DNA of 64,000 nt. Origin: Sisyra terminalis (lineage: Eukaryota; Arthropoda; Insecta; Neuroptera; Sisyridae). Below the pieces are notes generated by a model, which was given only the letters and a program-made list of their open reading frames with translations, was not told the origin of the DNA and did no database searches. Each line of letters opens with the position of its first letter. Within the stretch, counting starts at the first letter, position 1. Shown in pieces: positions 33,291-46,599 of the stretch. The stretch spans positions 29,388,001 through 29,452,000 of the forward strand of contig OY292278.1 of NCBI GenBank assembly GCA_958496175.1, written 5' to 3'. A program made the position numbers and the translations under genes.

Positions 33291-35214
33291 CAGTAAAAAA
33301 ATAATTTCTGTTTAATGGCATAAGACACACATCTTTTCTCAACAGATTTAAAAATTTCGTTATGGTATATATTGAATTCATTAAACCCTTTTAATATTAA
33401 CATTAAGAGGTTGAGCAACATTTTTTTAAATTTCTATAAAATTAACATAAAAGAACGTACTGTTTCTTCTATACTTATATCAAGCCAAAGAAATACCATA
33501 CAAAAGATTTACAAATATACTTTTGTAAAAATTAAACGTTCAACAAAAAAGGTTTCTTAATATTTTTTGATAACTCATTTGTTCAAAAGTTGTGTGAACT
33601 TTAATCGTGACGTTTATTGTATATTATAATGTAGGAGATTTAAACGTAGTATGATAGTACCAGAAAACTTTAATTTTTACATTAAAGGTAATATATAAGA
33701 TAATGATGCTATTGAAATTTTATTAACTTTTTTTAGTAAACTTATTAAAGAATAATTACAGAAGTATTTTGAAGAATCCATAAAACCCAGAAAAAAATCC
33801 ATAATTTCAATGTTATTCTCACGAGAAATAAATAACAGAAGAACGGACGAGATAGGCAATTTGATAGCTCTCGCATTCTCAAAAATTCAAATAGGTTTAG
33901 TTATTTTTTCGGCTACTAGTAGCGCATTGCCGCGAATAATCTCGACTATCTGAATTGTTATTGGTTGTTCGCTTTTTTTATACTTTAATAACTTTAATTT
34001 AGTATAAATTCATTAGTATTGAATTCTCTTATAATTGGAAAACAATTTTCCATTACCTTTGTAACTATTAACTCCTTGTATCCCTTGTGAATGATATGAA
34101 AATGTTTTAGCACTTATAGTCAAACTTAGTATAATACTGATACTAGAGCCCTCTACACTGTTTCCTTACTTCCTGGACGACTTTCCAATACAGCGTTCAT
34201 TTTTCTGTCTTATATTTCGTGGTTATTCTTATGGAAAATAAAAGGTGTGATGCGCAACCTCTTACTGTTACTATAAAGAGTTAAGAATTTAACAAGCAGC
34301 CTTTTATATCGAAACGAACTATTGAACAGGTTTGAAAGAAAAAAACCGAATTTCTAGTAAGTATTAATGAAATGAATTTTAGTAGTCGTAATTTTTTTTC
34401 CTTCATCAACTTTTGATAAGGAAAGACCTTCATCGCATTAATTTTTTTTTAAATCTGTCATAAAATTTCTCTCGAAAGCCGGACAAATTATTAAAGATCT
34501 TTTTCTGCCACCCATACCCATAAATAATCAGCCACCACATATCAATTGGCAGCTTTATGACTTGTGGAATTTACGATATCCATTAATTTCGTTGAAATTT
34601 CAAAGAACAATATGTGCGAATCTAAAAAGACGTAACGGTGCATGTTAAATAGTAATTTCACTAGTAAATGGCTTTCAGCCATTTAATTCACAGAAGGTCA
34701 ATCTTAAAGCATATAGGCCAGATATCGCCACCTTCTTAGTTCTGATAGATAATAAAGTTTAGTGGAAATCGATTGCTTAACATTTACGCAAAACGATTAT
34801 AGCTTTTGTGTTCTAAAAATTGTTAATCTATTAATTTTTTTAACATTTCATTTCAGATATAGCATCATTAACATTGATTTACTGTTGGATGATATTTAGT
34901 GCACGGATATTAGTTTTTTTGATAATAAACCATCAACATATATAGTATACGCAAGTTGAGATTTATATATGAAAAGAGGCCTTGGAATATTTTTTCTTTT
35001 ATTTATTTTATATTTTTTTAAATTAAAACACCTATTGATATCTTTTTTAAGAATAATTGACAGCTCTTCGGCTGACATGCATTTAATACCACTGCCCCTT
35101 TTTAATATTTAATTATACCAAATTTTTACCATTTTTGGTTGGTACGAGTTGGAGAACTCCAAATTATTGAACTTGAACTTAAAAAACTCATTTAACATTG
35201 ACGAACATCTACTA
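33291..35214. other. Non-coding stretch
   Basis: Frames at 33,372-33,560 (+), 33,677-33,859 (-) and 34,896-35,078 (-) have no domain. The phrase ggtgtgatgcgcaacctctt at 34,240 recurs at 17,519, probably as a small repeat. Confidence 0.42.
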
Positions 35215-35360
35215 ATGCACTTGGATACATAATGCAAATTTTTGGTAGTAACTTTGTGTTACTACCCTGTAAAATACGAAAAGTATACAATACCGAATTT
35301 GAATTCGTTGGGGCATTTGTTTAATCATTTTAATATAAATTTCAGAATAAATAATAAAAG
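35215..35360 (+). repeat. Dispersed repeat R3, copy 2
   Basis: Inverted relative to 5,600-5,760. It reads ttttggtagtaactttgtgt then tactaccctgtaaaatacga and agtatacaataccgaatt. A short frame over it (35,242-35,433) is a by-product. Confidence 0.6.
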
Positions 35361-36700
35361 TTATGAAAATATACATAAGCATTCTATAAATAGCAATAAA
35401 ATAAATCAGGTTAGATGCTTAAATGTCCAATAGTGCATATTTTTAAGCATACAATTTAATTAAAGTGTTCTTCTATATATAAGCCCCTATTTGATTTTGA
35501 TGCCCTAAGCTAGAGAACCTAATTAGGCTAATGGACAATCCGACCCTGAAAATGAATGCAGATATATCCAGAATCTAGGACAATAATAGAAACCTACAAA
35601 ATCGAATCATTATTTTTTATTATAATATTGCAAATTTTATTTTTAAATGCCTTGTTAAAACGATTTTAAAACATAATTTAAAGCAGTTGAAATAACGATA
35701 GGTTTAATAGTTTTGCTCGCCAAGAAATCTAAATGTAATTAACTGTAATTTCAAATAAGTAGCTTTATTTCTCATTTTAGTATATTCTGATTTAGTAAGC
35801 AATAATAGTAAATCGCAGTCTACAGCATTTTTATGCAGTGAAATTGGTATGAATATATTTGCAGCTGCTTTAGTCGGAGAATTTATTTCGCTGTAAAGTT
35901 ATTTTAAGCAATATATTAAATTGTTCTAATTTTTTTCAGAATATGGTTAATGATTTGAAAAATTATAGATAATTGTTAGAAATTTTACGGCCTGTAAAGT
36001 TTAATTGGAATGGTTATGTCAATACTGTAGATAGTTATAAAGTTTTACAAATATTTCTAGAACTAGAATTTAAATAAGATCATTGATATTATGCTGAGCT
36101 ACAGAAAAAATACTAAAGACAAAACTTTGGAAACAATAATGATTAACAATAGTTTTAATTTTTTGTATATTTACAATAAAACTTATTAACTTTTAAACAA
36201 TTTTCGAAGGATCTTTTCCGTACTATTTTGTGTATTAAAAGTCCTTAGACATAAAGGGGTTAATTCTTATTTTATATAATCCTATCAAAACTGCCAAATA
36301 GAAAAAAAAATACATAAATCACAGGTTTACACTTAAATGAAATGAACGAAAAATTGGATGATTTCACGCAATAAATGAAGTTACTTATAAATTGTTCTAC
36401 AAAAAAGGTAAAATATTTTTTAGGTTATAAAAATTTAAGAAAAAAATTAAATAAACATTATCGCCAATCCGTGAAATGGTAAAAAGAAGCGATTTTTTTA
36501 ATCACTCTGAGGCGATTATACTAATTTAATAATTTTTCTAAAGAAATATTTGTATCTGGTGAAACTAAAATATTCGTTGGAGTTTTAAGGATTTACAAAA
36601 ATGTACACATATAAGTATGATATTCATGTATATCTCTCTCTATTATATACTATTTAAAGTAACCTTAAGTTTGACGTTAGTTTCATGTCTCCAGTAAAAT
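35361..36700. other. Non-coding AT-rich stretch
   Basis: No gene or matched repeat seen. Confidence 0.5.
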
Positions 36701-36859
36701 TAGTTTTTGAGATATATTACTTTAAATTATAGTTATGCAGACGGACAATTTTATCCATATCTCAAGGTCGACGGAAAATTTGGTCGCGAAATATACATTA
36801 ATTGTGTTTATACACCAAGTCGATACTTTAACATAAGCTTCGATACATGTAGGTTCCCA

Positions 36860-37085
36860 TGTAGGAGCCAACTCGCCATACTAATTCAGCTAAGCCCATT
36901 CGATTGTTGCTCAGACCACACGTTATCCTATATAAACTGCGTCACCCTTTTAGGGGATGAATCTTTTAAAAATTATTTTTTATCGGATTCTTACATCATA
37001 CAAAGAATACACCCTCAAAATTTCACGTCTTAACGACCATCGGTTTAGGCTGTGTGTTGATCCATCTGCTAGTTAGTCAGTCAGA
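36860..37085 (-). repeat. Helitron-type or similar repeat fragment
   Basis: On the minus strand the order is gttctgactgactaactagc, gatggatcaacacacagcct, aaaccgatggtcgttaagac, gtgaaattttgagggtgt and ccctaaaagggtgacgcagt. This order is familiar from widespread non-autonomous insect repeats and is recalled rather than checked. A 108-codon frame on the plus strand (36,707-37,033) overlaps it and shows no protein motif. Confidence 0.45.
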
Positions 37086-37164
37086 ACAAACGATTTATAT
37101 ATTATTTGGTAAATAGACAGAAGAAAATTTACCAACGTTAATTGTTAAGCACAAATATTGCACT

Positions 37165-37400
37165 TATGTCCAAAAATATTTTTGAATAGATATCTTACCT
37201 CAGATATGTGTTTCAATTGCTAAGAATTCATGTTTAGTGACCATCATGTATTTTTCTTTGTTAATCAAGAAACTTTAACCATTTATTTTTTCACTAATCG
37301 TGCATTGGTACGTTACAATCATAAAGAAATTCACTTGATGGTCATTGAGAATGCTAAGCAATCGAAATACGTATCTGGTCCAATACTTGGACTTGGAGAA
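37165..37400. mobile_element. Foldback FB1, degenerate copy
   Basis: The left arm tatcttacctcagatatgtg and the right arm agcaatcgaaatacgtatct still pair in part. The loop is altered: it reads catgtatttttctttg instead of the usual core. The short frame 37,230-37,466 lies across it. Confidence 0.5.
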
Positions 37401-39054
37401 CAGTTTAAAGTTTGTCAAAAAATATTTGATTATATTTGTAAATATTTTAAATCAATATACAATTGATACATTTTTATCACCTTTTCGGAATAAGTAAATA
37501 TATTATAATATTTTCTATTTAGTTTAATTTGCTTAAAATAATTTGTTTGCTTTTTAAATAGTTCTCATTTCCTGAAGAATAAATTGGTACTAAAGACTGT
37601 CATTTAAACTATTTAAATAGGAAAGGAAATAAAAATTTATCTAACAATCTAATTAACTTCTAAAAATTAACGTCAAATGAAAAAAAAATAAGAATTTAAT
37701 TAAGTCACTAACATTTTGGCAAAATTTTAATAAACATAGTCAAGATTTTTTTCCATTAGCTAAATTTTGCATACCTACTTATAAAAGCATCAATAATTAA
37801 TTATGTAAACCAATTGAAGAAAAAAGAAATCATAACAGTTAGGTTAATTGTAATTAAAATATAATTATATCTCCGCAATAGCATTAACTTGTTGAAACAA
37901 AGAGTTATTTATTTTACTTAATCTGAAACAAGAATGACAGTTCCTATATAATAATATTAATTATTTCGGTAAATGAATGAAAAATTATAGAGATAAGATC
38001 TATTAAATATTATAAATGTATTTTAATTCGAACGAAATGCATGGTTACGTTGCAATGCTTCTTGAATTAATTAAAGAATTCGGAATACATTTGGAATTTC
38101 AATTGACTGCATTTTTATTGGTAAGAATTTATTTTGTAGGCAAGTATTACTATTAGCTTGGTCCCTTGTTTAAGAAGATATTGACCTAAGTACTTGCATT
38201 TAATGCCCCTTCAAAAAGTTGTTGCTATAGTACTAAATTGTCTTAATGTATAAGGGAAATTCAAGTTTCTTGTTAAGGAGTATGTCACAAATAGTATTCG
38301 TGATCATTGTGTCTTGTGTAATTTATTGTTGAACGATCAAGACCCTTTATATATTTTCTCGTATGTTCCAAGAGAACGCAGAATTGCCGTTTCTTTTCTG
38401 CAACATTGGGCAATACTGGCATACCTTCTTTGGGGTTTCTTAGTACTGGGCACTGTTTCATAAATCGACTTGTATATATCTATTTAGATAAAAAGTGCCA
38501 AGAAAATGAAACATTGAGTAACATTGAATGTGAAAAGGGAAAATAAACCGGTTGAGGCATTTTTGTAATGTGCAACAATGACATGATTATGGAGAAATTT
38601 ACGATATCGTTGTTTTGCAGTTTTCAATTTATTAAAAAATAAAATATCTGGGAAAATTGTTGAAAAAGTAATTACCATTGCCAGGAAGTAAATGATAACT
38701 CATAAAATTAACGATAAGTTTATGACTAAATTATCAATTGACTCATTAAAATATGGAACTACGAAAATGATTTAATATTTTCCTAAAACAAATATACTCA
38801 ATATATTTACATTCAATAAATAAGGCATTAACTTTAAGAAACATAAATAATTATGATAAATTTTCAAACTTTCGCAAATGACAGGAATATTATAAAACTC
38901 TAAAGTACTTACTGGTTTCATAAATGATCTGAAACCCCAAAAAACTATTCTTTTGTATACACAAACTACTAAATAATTTATATTTAGATAGTAAAATAAT
39001 ACTTTTTGTCCCTTAATCTAGTGTGTTAACGTTTTTAATATATCATCTACATCA
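37401..39054. other. Non-coding AT-rich stretch
   Basis: Nothing recognised. The frame at 38,484-38,678 (-) has no domain. Confidence 0.48.
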
Positions 39055-39055
39055 A

Positions 39056-39130
39056 TAGGTTCCAAACTTTTTGTGCCTGCGTCCCCCTTGATTTTCGTAA
39101 AAATTTAATTTGATAAAATACACCCATGAT
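39056..39130. mobile_element. hAT-like terminus, isolated
   Basis: ataggttccaaactttttgt then gcctgcgtcccccttg has the form of a hAT end. The matching end was not found. An HB copy lies about 50 bp downstream. Confidence 0.4.
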
Positions 39131-39179
39131 ATTGTAATTTATTTAACGGGCTATAAAATAATCAATATAATATTAGGGA

Positions 39180-39391
39180 AATGCAAATCGGCAAAGACAG
39201 AGAACAAAGAATGTATTTTAACACATATGTGTGAGTGAAAACTAAATCATTGTATAATCATTGTCCCAAATTTGAACTAACTGATTGTTGTCATTTGATT
39301 CAATTGTCATTTCGATTTCATTCAATTGCCAAATTTACTATTTGTCAGTTGTATCAGTGTCAGGTTATAAATATTTCACGACTAGCTACTT
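39180..39391 (+). mobile_element. Repeat family HB, copy 7
   Basis: From gaaatgcaaatcggcaaaga and cagagaacaaag to ataaatatttcacgactagc then tacttg. The terminal CTAG has become CTTG, followed by T. Full length. Confidence 0.62.
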
Positions 39392-40454
39392 GTATACCAT
39401 ATTAAATAGACATTCCCGTGAATGAGGCACGTCGCCGTGGATCAGAACCATTTTGGTCAAATTTATTCACAAATTGAAGTAAAAAAATAGAAAATGTAAC
39501 ATTGCCAGATATTGACGTCCCTAAAAGAAACATAAGCCGATTTTACTGTATTTGCTGTGGATTTTGGTTGAATTTTCGCGAATAAATTAAGCCATGGAGC
39601 CATGGAATTTACCCGATTTTCACCTAAAAATAGAAACACATAAAAGAAAAAATATCATACATTAAATTTATCTGCTCAATTGACGCAGCTTCAATACCAC
39701 TGGATTATCACTAATAAAGATTATCACTAATTTAAACTCAAATAATTATTTTAATCAATTTTTAAGTCAATAAATTTAAGGGTTGGTCTATTTACTAAAG
39801 ATATACTATACCCATAAGAAGTATTTACGATAAAAATTTAATTGTTAGATAAATCCTACACATATCATTGTTCATAAGTTAAAAATACGCATTTTTTCTC
39901 TATCCTCCGAAAAAAAGTTATTTTACAAATAAATGCACCATATAACGTAAAAATACCGGTGCTAAATGTATAAAATGTTTATTACAATATTATGTGTAAA
40001 TATAATTTAAGGACAAATATAACTCGATTTCGATAAAAAGTCAGTTACCTTTTTGTTCTCAGTACCTACACTAACAAATAGTACATAAAGATGTCTCTTA
40101 TTTATTGATCAACAGTTTCTTAACAATTTTAATCGCAATCCAAAAATATGTTTATTGTTTATATTAAAACAAAAAAAACATTCCAAATTTGATTTTTTTT
40201 TCACTATCGTTAACATACATGTACCACCAAGCGACAAGAAAAATCCATATATCAAATTATATTGATTTTTGGAAAACAAAAAAAATCGGAACAAACCCAA
40301 ACATTTTGTTTTCTGCGTTGTTTTCTAACATGGTTATTTAAATTATAAACATTAAATATTTATAAATTAACAAAAATTCATTGAAGTTTCCTACATCTGC
40401 ATTGATTTTTTTTCCGAATCACGAAGCATAGAAAAGTAACCTTATGCATTAGAA
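39392..40454. other. Non-coding stretch
   Basis: A fragment at 39,690-39,715 (ttcaataccactggattatc) matches the FB1 loop. The frame at 40,109-40,300 (-) has no domain. Confidence 0.42.
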
Positions 40455-40684
40455 CAGTGATTCTTAACCTTGTTAGAGGTACTGACCTTCACTAGCTTCA
40501 TATGTCTTCTTAATTGGAAAACCCTTCTTAATTGGAAAACATTTTTTTTTAAATTCAAAACATAAGTTAATATTTATATATAGGTGCACAAAATCATATG
40601 AGTCGTATTTTAACCTCCGTCGAACCCGCGAGACTGACTCACCAAACCCTTCGGGTTCGATCGAATCCAAGTTAAGAACTACTG
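40455..40684. mobile_element. hAT-type MITE, 230 bp
   Basis: The ends CAGTGATTCTTAACCTTGTT and the complement of CAGTAGTTCTTAACTTGGAT are good hAT-like inverted repeats. The flanking octamers CATTAGAA and CATAAGAT agree at 6 of 8. Near the right end, cttcgggttcgatcgaatcc is an internal palindrome-rich motif. A partial sibling lies at 24,492. Confidence 0.68.
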
Positions 40685-41744
40685 CATAAGATTATTTTTT
40701 TTAATGTCCTCTAATAAGTAATTAAAAATATAAAAATCAAAAGAGCTTACATAATCAGTGTAATATCTTATCAATCGCTCGGTGACACCTGTTAATGTTG
40801 GTGAAAAAAGCTTAAAAATGGTAATTTTTTTTTCAAATATCTTAAGGCGAATATTGAACCAATTTGTAAACGACCAAAACAATCTATATGTTTATGAAAC
40901 ATAAGATAATTTATACCCACTAACTGTCGGAATGTAATGAAAAATTGGTCCAAAAATTTTCATTTTTTTCAATGGGAAGTTACAACTTATTGTATGCGAT
41001 GCCAGACATTGAATGGACATAAAACACATATTATTTTATTTTCGAAAATATATAAACGTTTATAATTCTTAACAATTAAGTAAATGAAGTTATTAGAAAA
41101 AGTTTTAAGTAAACAAGACATTTCTCGTCAATTCCATAAATCAAGGGCGTTAAAAAGGCTAAAAAATCATTAAATGGAATTTAAATTATATGGCATATTT
41201 TTTTCTAGTTTCCCAACAACAATGCAGAGATTTTAGCTTAAGTAAAAAAATGATTTTTAATAAGTTTTAAAACGGCGTTTTTATTAGTTAGAATTTCAAT
41301 AGAATTTATTTACTGTTGAACTGTTTATAATTAAAAAACTCGTATATAAAATAAGTGATATTTATAAATAAATTTAATTAGTTAGTGTAAATAAAACGAA
41401 GTGAAAGAAGTTGTTTGAATCTTCATTGTTTGTTTATATCTGAACATGTAAATGATTGGAATAAGAAACCATCTGAAGTTTGTATTTATAAACATTTCAT
41501 ACTTATGATTACATTTTCCCGAACAGATAATAAACAGTACGAAAAAATAAAATATTTATCATTATGATATTTTGACTTACCAAGCATTAAGCCATAATCC
41601 ATAAAAACAAAATCATAAAATAAAAACTTCAATGAATAATATTATTAAATTGAACGAAGAACTGTGAATCACAAACACTGATTAATAAAAACGAATTAAA
41701 CAAATATCAAAATTCACTGATTGGATATTATGGATTTGAATAAA
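40685..41744. other. Non-coding AT-rich stretch
   Basis: The frame at 40,679-40,882 (-) has no domain. No repeat matched. Confidence 0.48.
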
Positions 41745-41895
41745 CGCGCGCACACTGGATTGTTGATAGCAACAATGAGTGGCAATTGTTAGCGGAGCGA
41801 CAACAAACGGCGATGCTTCTTTGTTCGCAGCACTTGGCAGACTGTGATGTTGGCGCGTCGGACTCTATCATCTAGCTTGTGTGTGGTGGCTTTTC
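41745..41895. promoter_or_regulatory. GC-rich island, possible first exon or promoter
   Basis: About 150 bases with near-balanced base composition and many CpG: aacgcgcgcacactggattg, gttagcggagcgacaacaaa, gatgttggcgcgtcggactc. The DNA on both sides is very AT-rich. It has no terminal repeats and no second copy in the window. Promoter/5'UTR exons of insect genes with long introns can look like this. No splice or TATA signal was decisive and no orientation is claimed. Confidence 0.35.
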
Positions 41896-42355
41896 CATAA
41901 ATACATAACCATTAAGTTTTTGTTCAATTGATTACATATTAAGTGTATTAAGTGCCAATATAATTTTCTAGGAAATCAATAATTATAACGAAATTGGTTT
42001 TCGATAATGAAAATTATTGAATCCATTTTCATTATTGCCAAATTTAAATGCTAAAAATATGATTTGTTAAATGGTTAGAAATCGACGCTCTGGTTCCAAT
42101 AAGCTAAAGTTGCAGTAGGTCGAAATCGCACTAAATATTTTCTATATTTTGATCTATTTTTTTATGAAAATATATTTTTACAATTATTTTTTAAGAGGGG
42201 ATTATGCTTTCGGTAGGTTACTTCACACTTATTTTTTTTTCTACTTAACGATGGGTTTACTTCCCGTGTGGTTAAATTTTTCTCTATAATTTCAATTCGC
42301 TTTGTACCTTTTTTCTTGGGGACTTCCAGATCCTCCTACAACATCATGAATCCCT
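41896..42355. other. AT-rich spacer
   Basis: Nothing recognised. Confidence 0.45.
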
Positions 42356-42475
42356 TTTCGCCATTGATATGTATCAGAGCTGTTAGTAAAAGTATTTTAG
42401 TTACTTAGAAGTAACTTAGTTACTTTAAAGTAAGATACTTTTTTCTAATAGCTCTGATACATATCAATGGCGAAA
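42356..42475. mobile_element. hAT-like short inverted-repeat element
   Basis: The arms are 42,356-42,381 and 42,450-42,475 (tttcgccattgatatgtatc, agagct and the exact complement). Inside, agttacttagaagtaactta has the TTACTT/AAGTAA words of the 12 kb element. More of the same words lie just outside on the right (gttagttactttaaaatatc), so the true element may extend further. Confidence 0.6.
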
Positions 42476-42952
42476 GTTAGTTACTTTAAAATATCTAAGA
42501 TATTTCTTAAAAGCAACTGTATCTTGAAAGGACATAGGACGAGAAGTATAGTGAATCGGCCCTAGAAGGGTATTTGGTTCATAATTTCAGGGTATGTTGG
42601 TACTATTAAGATACATTGATTCGAAAAGTTTCACATCCCTATGTATTACCGTTTCTTCAAAAATCGAAAAAGCTGAAAATCAGAAAAAAAAAATTCTCAG
42701 AAACTTGTGAATCGATTTATTTGAATTTTGGATATATTTTAGAGGCTGATGGTAGCTTCTAGAAAAAAAATTAAGAACTTTATCGATGTATAAGATCCTT
42801 AAAAAAAGAGAGCATTTTCTTTTAATTTTAATTTTTAACCATGATACAATTTCGGTACAATTACAAAACTATTTTTTTCGAATTTCCCATTCAATTTCCT
42901 TTAAAGTTATAAGTCTTTTAAATTTTGAAAAACGGTACGCCATATTGAAAAA
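42476..42952. other. Flank of a long inverted repeat
   Basis: Some words here (aaaatcgaaaaagctgaaaa, tcagaaacttgtgaatcgat) resemble the interior of the 60 kb TTAA element in style only. A short frame at 42,786-42,989 has no known motif. Confidence 0.35.
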
Positions 42953-43208
42953 AATTAAAAACCGATTTTTTTACACAAAAATCCATTAATGTAATAAACA
43001 GAAACAGAGCTTACTCGATTACTATACGAGTGCAAAAGTACAGAAAATATTAAAAACAATAATATGAAAACAGTTGTTTTCTATTAACTGAATTCAATCA
43101 TTAATATTTTTAATATTTTCTGTTATTTGCACTCGTATAGTAATCGAGCAAGCTCTATTTCTGTTTATTACATTAATGGATTTTTGTGTAAAAAAATCGG
43201 TTTTTAAT
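42953..43208. mobile_element. Long inverted repeat, arms about 105 bp
   Basis: Left arm 42,953-43,057 and right arm 43,104-43,208 agree at about 101 of 105 positions by eye. Shared words are aattaaaaaccgattttttt, acacaaaaatccattaatgt, aataaacagaaa and ctcgattactatacgagtgc. The central loop is about 45 bases. There is no coding capacity. Probably a snapback MITE; no target duplication could be assigned. Confidence 0.82.
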
Positions 43209-44370
43209 TGCATTTTACAGGCTTCGATTACTTCAGTTGCCCTAACCAAAGAAGAAAGACTTCTACATACGTCTTTCTTTTCAGTTGCATTTTGCTTAAT
43301 TCAGTTCAAATTTGTGCCTACGTAGACGGCGCTGGCAATTACTTCTAGTACGGCTTGTCGTTTAATGTACAGTGAGCTTTTTATTTATACAGATCAGTGC
43401 TTTTTGCTGAGAATGGCACAGCTTCAGTTAGCTTTTCTTCATGCCTTTGTTATCTTAAGCGATGGTTCTTTCATCTTTGACTATTCTCAATTAATTTAAT
43501 TTACTCTCCTCCAACCCCAAAATTCAAAGTTCTCCAAATATTTCCTTTTTTATTTTCTAACGATCCAGGTTTTTAATTTCACATACACTCCACACAAACC
43601 ATTTCGACCAATCCATTCGAAGTTTAAGCTCTAACTTTTCAGTTAAATATATTTTTCTTGCTGTTGAACGAGCCTTTCACCTCAACAAGACGTTCTTTAT
43701 AGAATTAATGAATTTTCCATCTTTGGTGATGAAACTTCGTAAATATTTGAATTGGTTGATTGATTAATTCTAGTTGTATGTCGCTCACGAAGTTACGAAG
43801 GTTAATTTTTGTGTGCATATAAAATACGTAGCTGTATCATATTAGGACCAAAGGTAGCTGTCTCTCATACTTTTCCCATACAAGCTCATGTAGGCTCATA
43901 TATTCAGGGCTTTATTAGGTAACAATTAAGTAAAAGTAGTATTCCCGGTTTTTTACCAACATTCATCTGGAATTATTGAATTTGGGCTTTCAAATTTTAA
44001 GAAACTCAATAAACCTTTTTGAAAACCACTTATCCAACACAAGTGACAATGTCCTATTTCGTTAGCTTTCATCATAATTCATCAATATTAATAATGACCG
44101 TAATCAATCTTCCCTTATAACAATGTAAAGCCTTACAATCCTTTCGTTCAAATCTTTTGATGAGGATGGAGGTATATTTGTATAACAACCCTTAAACTAT
44201 CCTTTTGATTTTGGCACGTAAATTTTGTATCTCAAATTACAAACACCCAGATAATTCAATTCTATATAAATATCGAATTTGAAAAAAATATGGTACAAGT
44301 AGCTTTTAAACAAGTGACTATCTGACAATGTATCATTCTTAAATGAACATGCATAGACTTCCTATAAAGA
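43209..44370. other. Non-coding stretch, somewhat less AT-rich
   Basis: A small hairpin aagaagaaagac / gtctttcttttc lies at about 43,248-43,283. No gene recognised. Confidence 0.42.
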
Positions 44371-44430
44371 ATAATAAATAAAATATAATAAAATATAATA
44401 AATAAATAAAATATAAATAAAAAATAAGAA
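44371..44430. repeat. AAATA/ATAAT simple repeat
   Basis: aataaataaaatataataaa and variants in tandem. Low complexity. Confidence 0.7.
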
Positions 44431-46599
44431 GTTCTTTTGTAAAATTTCTGCTGGCCAGAATTGTCCAAATGTTATGCATTATACATAATATGTAGTTCGG
44501 GAAATTTAAATTTTTTGACATAATTTTTGCTTACCCTCTTATCTATATTATTAGCACCTTTTCTCATTAGTTACGTTATTATTAGCTTGAAAAATGAATT
44601 TAATTTAATTTTATTCAAAAATATTGAAGCAAGACGTTATTTGAACTATTTTTATTGCATAACAATTGTAAATACATGCGTCATTAAGAATAAGCCATTT
44701 TTTAGAAATTGATTTATGCAATAGTTAACGAGAATCTAATAAACCTCTTCTATAAATTTTTGAAATTTTTTATAAAACTATCTAGTTATTTTTAAATTTA
44801 TTTATGAACATGTACAACTTAAAAGACATTTATAGTTTATAAAATGGAAAAATAGCATTAACTATTTACATTTCATAATTAATGAACTAGCAAATCTGTA
44901 CGGTTCAAACTAAAATCAACTTTAATAATAAAAGATTCTAGTTACTCTTCTTCTTTATTCCACGAGGATAAAGATGGGAGTTTAGAAATAAAAATATATA
45001 TTGTAAGTACCGTAAGAACACGAATACATCTTTAAACTTTATAAGTTGAGTATTTTTTACGGTGAAATATGACTTAAATATTTGACAAAATTACCCTTAT
45101 TTTAATTAATTTAATTAATTAAAATGGACATATTATCTTGAAATGGTTATTAAAATTGGGTCAAAATTCTAAAAGCAAGCATAGACTAGTTTTTTTGTAA
45201 ATTAGTATGATTTATAGTCACTGCTCCGATTCTTGAATGAACGATTCTTCCAAAACCACAACCCTACTAGGCACAACCTCGAATTTCAAATTTCAACAAT
45301 TTTACGAAAACTAATGCTCGATAATCACGATCACATACCCATATACGAAAAGATCAATCTTTTTATAGTAATTTTTAAACGTTAATATCAAAATAAAATA
45401 TATTCAAACATTTATTTCGACTACCTAAATTTAATTTAGGTAACATTATGGCTTCATGGTGAACATTCATTGAATGATAGTTTTACAAACCCTAATTAGG
45501 AAAATATTAAGGTAATAGAATTTTGATTTCCGAATTAAGACCGATTTTTCATTCAGCATAAACGACCATTAAAGGGAAATCAACGCAATTACAACCATTT
45601 TCATACAATCCGTTACTAAACATCAATGTTCAGTAAAAAATATTTACAAACACATTTGCATAAGAGATTTTATTCAGACATCAAAAAAAGTGATAAAACG
45701 ATGAAGAATTATTATGCAGACAAACAGTGGGATAATTTTTTCACTTTCATAAATTCAACAAAGATCTGTTACCAAAAAGAACAAAAAAATATTTCAAGAG
45801 ACTATAAAGAGAGTTTTGTAACGCATAAATAATAGCTAAGTAAATGCATGTGAAAATATCTTTCGGGGGAAATAAGTTGGATATTTTTTTGAGAAATCTC
45901 ATTCATAAAATATTTCCTTGCAAATAATTTTTTACTACCGAAAACTAAAATTAAATATCCACTGAACTATAAATTAATATTTTCAAATCTAAAATATGCA
46001 TACATTATTGATCAATTACGATGTATAAAATAATAATAATGCAGTTAGAGTGTGTATTTTCTACGTCCATATGTGGATATCAATAAACTCGTATTTAAAT
46101 GAATGACATTAATGAGTTAAAATTCAAGAAAAGGATTTCCTCTGTTCAAATGTTGACATGTAAATTGCGGTAGTTTTACCAATATCGTTTCTTATTCGAA
46201 ATAAATAAGCACTATTTTTAGCAACTTAATTAATTTATGCAAAATATAACGATTAAACTGATTTTTAATGAAATGTTACCATTTTAATTTTGGGATACAA
46301 TGCTTTTTAAATTATTTTTGGAAGGAAGGAAGAAACCCGTTTTAAAGTAAAAGATTAATTAAAAATTTTGTTTTTGTTGCACTGAAATGCATTTTAGTGC
46401 TAAATTTAAAAAGATTGGAAATTTAACGAGGTAGTTGTAGGAAATCTAACTCCATAAATCGGACATCATATTTAGCGAACCTACGAATTCTACATAAATA
46501 AAAAATATTTTTCTTAGAAACCTCTTTATTACCTTCTATATACAATTTATATACTATGCAATGTGCTTACAAAGTATAAGAAAAGTAAAATGTAAAACT
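44431..46599. other. Non-coding AT-rich stretch
   Basis: Frames at 44,527-44,712 and 45,626-45,832 have no domain. Nothing repeated was seen. Confidence 0.48.

Noticed and set aside
36707..37033. A 108-codon plus-strand gene
   Set aside because: It has no domain, and its second half is the reverse strand of a dispersed repeat (gactgactaactagc...cagcct...).
42356..42475. 8-bp target duplication ATATGTAT / ATACATAT
   Set aside because: These are inverted, not direct, copies, so they belong to the terminal repeat.
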